A stretch of DNA of 64,000 bases, taken from the NCBI GenBank assembly GCA_948567375.1, contig OX419755.1, positions 20,104,517 to 20,168,516 on the forward strand. Direction: 5' to 3'. A program made the position numbers and the translations under genes. The stretch is from Lunularia cruciata (taxonomy: Eukaryota > Streptophyta > Marchantiopsida > Lunulariales > Lunulariaceae). The notes below the pieces were generated by a model that saw nothing but the letters and a program-made list of their open reading frames with translations, did no database searches and had not been told where the DNA came from. This document shows positions 59,004 through 64,000 of this stretch, one piece after another (position 1 is the first letter of the stretch; each line of letters opens with the position of its first letter).

Positions 59004-59880
59004 TCTTTCACGCTATCTGAGGCATTGCAGACGACCTCCATGGTTCCTAGACGTCCCAGTGCAGGTGTGGTAGGTGGTGATGGAGTACATGATGGAGTAC
59101 CCACTAGTCAGCCACCTGCTACTACACAGACTGAGTCTAGCATGATGTTGGGGGCGGCTCAACTGATTATGCGGCATCCTTTATTTTCAGCCAGTGACAT
59201 GTTTACATTGGGAGTTGACCCAGCCCCAGTATTCCGGTTGGCTGCCACGTTGTGTGAGAGTAGGGATGGTGCAGTTCCTACTGCTAGAGCAGAGGTGGTT
59301 GGTAGTGGAGCTGACTTGGTTGAGGAGCATGGGATCCGTTCAACGACCAGTGGTTTATGGCAAGCAGCAGCGGCTAGACTGGAGGAGTTGCCAACTAGAC
59401 CGGCCTTTGAGAGAGCACGGTTTACACCTGGTGTTGTCCTATTGGATAACCAGAGGGGGATCTTTCATTTAGTGGGACCTTCAAGGAAGGTCTATACACC
59501 ACAGAGAGTCTTGTTAGACTCTGGTGCGCAGCCCCTTATGTTGGGGAAGGCTGCAGTTGTTGGTCTGGAGTTACGGAAGACCGATGTGGAGAGGTGTCCA
59601 TTTTAGATCCAGACATCTCTTGGTGGTGGTTCGACACAGTATATCACACGTGGAGAGCTTGTTGTCCAGGTTCAGCCTGGTCATCCGACTGATAGCTCGG
59701 TGGTGAGAGCTCAGGCTATTGCGATGATAGCTGAGTCATATGATGTGCTAGTTGGGGGAGCAGTGTTATACCCTATGGGTTTCAGCATTGACTATTGGGA
59801 GGAGACAGCCTCTTATAGACCTGGTTGGCAGTCTGGTGAGGGACGGGTATGTCGCCTACCAGTACGCTTCAGTAGTGGCA
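59004..59880 (+). pseudogene. Aspartic protease region (younger element)
   Basis: In frame with gag. The retropepsin active site reads VLLDSGAQPLML, with DSGA at 59517-59528. The C-terminal half includes YDVLVGGAVLYPMGF near 59736-59780, the counterpart of the ILG..W motif. A TAG at 59604, inside the domain, is shared with the old copy. It would process the polyprotein into gag and enzyme products. Apart from the TAG the domain looks intact. Confidence 0.78.
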
Positions 59881-61200
59881 GTCTTGGCTCACTACAGTCC
59901 GGGACCATGGCAGCATCAGTTTTGGCTTTCAGCGGTGCAGTTACTTGGCCTGGTGACTTGTTCGAGGGGAACGCCCATGCAGAGGATACTCCAGTACCAG
60001 AGGAGATCACTCGGCTATGGAGTACGAGTGGGATTGTTCCATCCACCTTGGATGTTCCATTGTGGAGTTCAGAGGAGGCATTGCAGCAGCATGCAAATCA
60101 GTTGGTGCAGCAGGCTTGGAGTGGAGCCTTCGTACCATCAGGGGATGAGTGTGAGGATGAGCCTCCAGAGGCGATTGCTTTGACACCTCTAGATACCACA
60201 CTCATTGCTTGGCAGTATCCAGTAGAGGGGATATGCCTATTGGAGTTGTTTGGTGGGATTAGCACCGGACTAGCTGCGGTGTTACAGGCGGGTATCCGAG
60301 TACAGAGGTACTTGTATGTAGAGAGAGATGAGACTGCTAGGCGAGTCTCTCTACATCATGTGGCACACTTGGCTTATCGGTATCCGGAGTTATTACCGAT
60401 GTCATCAGTCAGAGGTTACCAGAAGGCCTTACCAGGAGACATTTCCTTACTGGGGGCGCATGACCTAGAGAGACATGGGCCTATTCACTTGGTGATTTTT
60501 GGATGGCCATGTCAGGGACATACACGTGCGGGATGCGGTTTGGGTCTTCAGGATCCTCATTCTGGTGTGTTTTGGGATATGTTACAGATATTACGACATC
60601 TCGAGGTTCATCAGTCTATTTCTCCAGCTTACCTTTTGGAGAACGTTCCTTTGTTGGGTGATTCTCGCACTAGAGTGGTGGTGAGTACACACCAGGTCCA
60701 TTCTTGGATGGGACCTGCTGTATTGTTAGATGCAGCCAGAGTGGGATCACGGGCTCATCGTCTTCGCCTTTGGTGGACGAACCTCTTACCCAGAGAGGTT
60801 CTACAGTGTGCTTATGATGGGATTCAGCGACTGGACCACATTCTTGTTGATGATATCTTGGATGTTGGGCGTCAGTCTCAGACAGTGGTAGTGGCTGATA
60901 GGTCACCTATGGTAGTGGTGAACCTAGTTGGACAACCTAGAGCTGCATTTCCTACACTCATGAGTTTCCCAAGCTCTCATGCTTTTCGAGAGGGAGGACC
61001 TGGACTTGTTTGGGACTCACAGTTACAGTAGTTGGTGGAGCCCAATGCTGATGAGAGAGAGCGGGCGATGGGTTTTCGCACCGGTATTACCACTGTTCCA
61101 GCAGTGTCAGAGGCATCCAGGCTTCAGGTGTTAGGTCAGGCTATGGACCTGAACTGTTTGACCTGGATTGTGAGCCTTGGTTTGGCAGAGCAGCGTAGGA
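59881..61200 (+). CDS. DNMT3-like cytosine-5 DNA methyltransferase within the retroelement polyprotein
   Basis: Within the frame 59700-61031, after the protease tail and a ~110-residue linker, motif I (CLLELFGGISTGLAAVLQAG) lies at about 60231-60290, followed by RYLYVERDE. Motif IV, with catalytic Cys in FGWPCQGH, is at 60501-60524 (Cys at 60510). Motif VI is YLLENVP (60633-60653) and a motif VIII-like AHRLRLWWTN follows at 60753. After one TAG (61029; Gln in the old copy), motifs IX-X continue: RAMGFRTG, then SRLQVLGQAMDLNCLTWIVS to 61193. The motif I, IV and X flavour matches DNMT3/DRM-type enzymes in linear order, so it transfers methyl from S-adenosylmethionine to cytosine. In the element it could methylate its own DNA copies. 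Target preference cannot be read by eye. All catalytic residues are present. Confidence 0.85.
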
Positions 61201-61622
61201 TGCGCTTGATAGGCATCACCACTCGGACACTTGTGAGCCCTGTGCCTATCGAGACGATTCAAGCACATGCTGGGGGCGATGGACCGAGTGGACATGGTAT
61301 TCTTGGGACACATCCAGTAGCTACTAGGGAGAGTGGTCTACTTGGAGTCCATCCAGGTGAGCGTGGGCTACTTGGATTACACCCTTGGTCCACATGGGAT
61401 GCAGCTAGAGGACGTATGGAGCTTGCAGCCAGAGTGGAGGAAGTTTTTCACACAGAGGTTGGGACCTCTAGTGGTCGGGAGCATGACACCATTGCTCCCA
61501 AGGGCCCAGTGTAGTAGCCAGTCAGTACGTCTTCCACTCCTACTATAGTTATAGAGGATACTTGGGAGCCAGATCTTGGACCCAAGCTTACTGGAGAGGA
61601 AAGACGGAGGGTTTGGAGGTTC
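61201..61622 (+). other. Linker between methyltransferase and reverse transcriptase
   Basis: In frame with both neighbours. It contains RLIGITTRTLV and a GLLGVHPGERGLLGLHPW internal near-repeat. Two consecutive TAG codons sit at 61512-61517; the first is shared with the old copy, the second is CAG there. No domain is recognised. The shared TAG at this junction might separate the upstream proteins from RT, or simply be an inherited mutation. Confidence 0.6.
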
Positions 61623-62560
61623 TTGAGGAGTCACATGAGTTGTTTTGCCTTCAGTATGAAGGATTTGGGTGCTCTGAAGGGACCTGGTATACGGATTGAG
61701 CTGACTAGCGACACACCTGTTTTCCGACGTCCTTATCGATATAGTGATATGGAGAGGACATTGATTCAGAGCCGCAGTAGTGACATTTTTGAGGCTGGTT
61801 TGGTGGAGATTTCACATGGAGAGTATGCATCAGCGACAGTGATGCCAGCCAAGAAGGATATGCATGGCAACTATACAGATAGGCGGATGTGTGGAGATTA
61901 CCGTCCTATCAACCGACAGACCAACGCTGATCGGTATGCCATGCCTACACCGGAGGAGATTTTTGATGCGATTGGGCATGCAAAGGTCTTCAGTACTTTG
62001 GATCTTCGAGCGAGATATCATCAGTTGCCGATCAGGGAGGAAGATAAGTCCAAGACAGCATTTTGGGCTATTGATCCTCACGGCAAGGATGTGTTATATC
62101 AGTGGAGGTTCTTACCATTTGGGTTGAAGAATGCTCCTGCTGAGTTCCAGAGGGTCATGGATAGGATCCTAGCTGGATTGGATTTTGCTCGATGTTATAT
62201 TGATGACATTTTGGTCTATAGCACTACTGTGGAGGAGCATGAGAGACAGTTGTTGGAGGTGTTTGAGAGGTTGAGATCTCATGGACTCAAACTACATCCT
62301 GGGAAGTGTAGGTTCTTCCACGAGCAGGTTGAGTATTTGGTCACACTATCTACCCCGGAGGACTTGGTGTTCAGCAGACCAAGGTGGAGGCTATTGCATG
62401 TATTCCTCGGCCTACGGATGTGAGCAGAGTGCAAGCATTCCTTAGGTTGGCGAACTTCTATCGCCGCTATGTTAGAGGATTTAGTGCCATTGCCAAGGCC
62501 TTGACAAAGCTGACCAAGCTTACACATGAGTGGTGTTGGGGAGATGAGTAGGAGAGAGCT
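61623..62560 (+). pseudogene. Reverse transcriptase (younger element)
   Basis: The gypsy RT motifs run in order: MCGDYRPINRQT, FSTLDLRARYHQLPI, FLPFGLKNAPAEFQ and the catalytic CYIDDILVYS (YIDD at 62196-62207). Near 62340 one G is missing relative to the old copy (TTGGTCAC against TTGGGTCAC), which shifts the frame and ends it at 62423. The connection domain (NFYRRYVRGF) continues in the next frame. Apart from this deletion the enzyme looks complete. Confidence 0.88.
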
Positions 62561-63208
62561 TTTGTAGAGCTCAAGGAGAGGTTGACATCTGCTCCTACTT
62601 TGAGGAGACCGATCAGGGGACGACCATTTCAGGTTCACACTGATTGGAGTATGTTGGGGCTTGGAGCGGTGCTCACCCAGCATGATGATGAGGAGAAGGA
62701 GTTTGTGGTGGCCTATGCTAGTCGCTCCAACAATTCAGTGGAGGCGAAGTATAGTTCATATGAGGGAGAGTGCTTGGCAGCAGTTTGGGCAATAGCACAT
62801 TTCCGATGTTACCTATTTGGTAACCCCTTCACTCTCATCACTGATCATCAACCGCTGAAGTGGTTGATGGAGTCCGACAAGCTTTCAAGGAAGCTTGCAC
62901 AATGGGCTCTGATTTTACAGGAGTATGATTTCATGGTTGTTCATAGACCTGGAGTGGTGAACCGTGATGCATATGGGTTTAGTAGAAACCCATGTCCCAG
63001 CCAACAGGATCAGACCGGAGCACGTTGGCATGGTGAGACATATGAGGAGATGGTGCCAGGTTGGCATGCATCGGCCTTTCTGTGTATATTTGCAGAGACT
63101 TTGGTGGTATCTCTCTCTCAGCGCATACAGGAGGAGTTATTGAGGTCACAGATTCAGAGAGTGAAGATATTGGTACAGTTCAGCGAGACATTCATGATGA
63201 TGTCTTAG
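62545..63208 (+). pseudogene. RNase H and tether region (younger element)
   Basis: In the shifted frame, after a TAG at about 62549 (CAG in the old copy), the RNase H domain starts with FQVHTDWSMLGLGAVLTQ (first Asp at 62642) and includes SRSNNSVEAKYSSYEGECLA and LITDHQPLKWLM. Then comes the tether HRPGVVNRDAYGFSRNP. A 2-base gain in a TC run near 63115 moves the frame again before the integrase. Confidence 0.82.
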
Positions 63209-64000
63209 TGATGGACTATCTTTGCACTGGTGTTGTGGGTGGCCCAGTTGGGGCCAAGGAGAGAGACCGTGTTCTTCAGCGAGCCAGACGGTTCAGATTG
63301 GAGGGTAGACACCTTTTGCGTGTATGGGAGGATGGTAGAGTGCGAGTAGTACCACTTCCATCACAGAGACCACAGTTGGTCCGTCATGCTCATGAGGAGC
63401 TAGGACATTTTGGAGTAAAGCGTACATATAGCTTACTCCAGAGTCATTATTGGTGGCGCGGTATGCAGACCGAGGTACAACAGTTTGTTGCCAGATGTGT
63501 GGTTTGTGACCAAGTTAGAGCATCATTAAATGCTCCTACGCCACAGTTACACCCATTACCTATCATGGGATTGGGTTACCGTTGGAGTTTGGACTTTGCC
63601 GGACCTTTACCGCTGACTGTGAGACATCATCGGTATGTTTTGGTGATGGTGGAGCACTTCTCCAAGTGGATTGAGTTGGTGGCACTTCGTGACAAGTCTA
63701 GTGAAGGGACAGCTTACTCGTTCCTGGATCGAGTTCTTAGTCATTTTGGTGCACCAGCTGAGGTTTTGACTGATCAGGGTATAGAGTTCTTGGGAGAGTT
63801 TCAGGTCTTGTGTGACAAGGCTTTGATTGATCATCATACTACATCTCGAGATCACCCTGAGGCAGATGGCTTAGCAGAGAGAGTGGTTCAGACGGTGAAG
63901 AGAGGATTGCGAAAGTATGGTTTGCAGAGAGGCCACTTGGGAGATTGGGATCTTCAGTTACCTTGGTTGGCCATGGGCTATCGGTTCAGCCGGCAAGCCT
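63209..64000 (+). pseudogene. Integrase (younger element), cut by the window end
   Basis: The frame shows the His2-Cys2 zinc site (LVRHAHEELGHFGVKRT, then ARCVVCDQ) at 63376-63510, and the DDE core with WSLDFAGPLP (first Asp), VLTDQGIEF (second Asp) and ADGLAERVVQ (Glu) intact, ending at YRFSRQA. In the old copy the next segments are the integrase C-terminus and a PHD finger, which should lie just beyond 64000 here. Confidence 0.87.

Larger units (their letters stand above)
55538..64000 (+). mobile_element. Younger Ty3/gypsy retrotransposon encoding gag, protease, DNA methyltransferase, RT, RNase H and integrase (truncated by the window)
   Basis: The element has 5' repeat X, a leader of about 1.35 kb, then one continuous reading frame (frame of 57342) from gag through methyltransferase into RT, interrupted only by TAG codons. 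A 1-base loss near 62340 and a 2-base gain in a TC run near 63115 shift the frame of the RT end, RNase H and integrase. Sequence ends at 64000 inside integrase, so the PHD finger seen in the old copy, the 3' repeats and the target duplication are outside. Its CpG content is high and its protein motifs nearly complete, so the insertion is recent relative to the 24-40 kb copy, but this copy as read cannot make an intact polyprotein without readthrough. Confidence 0.88.

Noticed and set aside
57342..61517. A variant genetic code in which TAG encodes glutamine (as in some ulvophyte algae).
   Set aside because: The all-TAG pattern invites it, but the old copy has CAA or CAG at those sites, and the chromovirus contains TAG at a conserved Trp as well as TAA and TGA. 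CHG-context mutation explains the data without a code change.

Overview
This window is nuclear DNA from a plant. Three things point that way: a multi-exon SNF2 gene of the plant-specific CLSY/DRD1 family (RNA-directed DNA methylation), a five-exon plant-type GDSL esterase/lipase with GT..AG introns, and Ty3/gypsy retroelements including a chromovirus with a tRNA-Met-type primer site. I cannot name the species. A non-flowering land plant (bryophyte or lycophyte grade) is my best guess, and it is only inference.

Layout. 1-7.4 kb: the CLSY/DRD1-like gene on the + strand, with tandem duplications inside its introns. 7.4-17.6 kb: a long stretch with no gene I can recognise. 17.9-19.4 kb: the GDSL gene, intact except for one in-frame TAA. 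19.4-22.8 kb: no clear gene. 22.8-23.2 kb: a Harbinger-like transposase scrap. 23.2-40.24 kb: an old, minus-strand Ty3/gypsy element. Its 5' third is inverted, and a plus-strand chromovirus (30.54-37.75 kb) is nested inside the inverted part. 40.24-48.7 kb: degenerate repeats and gene remnants, including an FCP1/NIF-type phosphatase relic split by a solo terminal repeat. 48.7-55.5 kb: AT-rich DNA with microsatellites and two adjacent MITEs. 55.54 kb to the window end: a younger plus-strand copy of the same family as the 23-40 kb element, cut off in integrase.

The main discovery is that Ty3/gypsy family. Its polyprotein order is gag (two zinc knuckles), aspartic protease, a DNMT3-like cytosine-5 DNA methyltransferase with motifs I, IV (Pro-Cys-Gln), VI (Glu-Asn-Val), VIII-like and IX/X, then reverse transcriptase, RNase H and integrase, and in the older copy a PHD finger after integrase. 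The element thus carries both a DNA-methylation writer and a chromatin reader. Capture of DNMTs by retrotransposons has been reported in dinoflagellates and charophyte algae. The PHD finger, the plant-type genomic setting and the repeat layout seem less explored.

The terminal repeats are unusual. Two 5' ends carry only the first ~440-450 bp (X), while the one visible 3' end reads Y-X-Y (Y about 95-120 bp), a split-direct-repeat layout, yet the element has a DDE integrase and a 4-bp target duplication (TGTT). In the younger copy every in-frame stop I found in the open polyprotein frame is TAG. The older copy shows CAA or CAG (Gln) at most of those codons, which points to C-to-T decay at CAG (CHG) sites.
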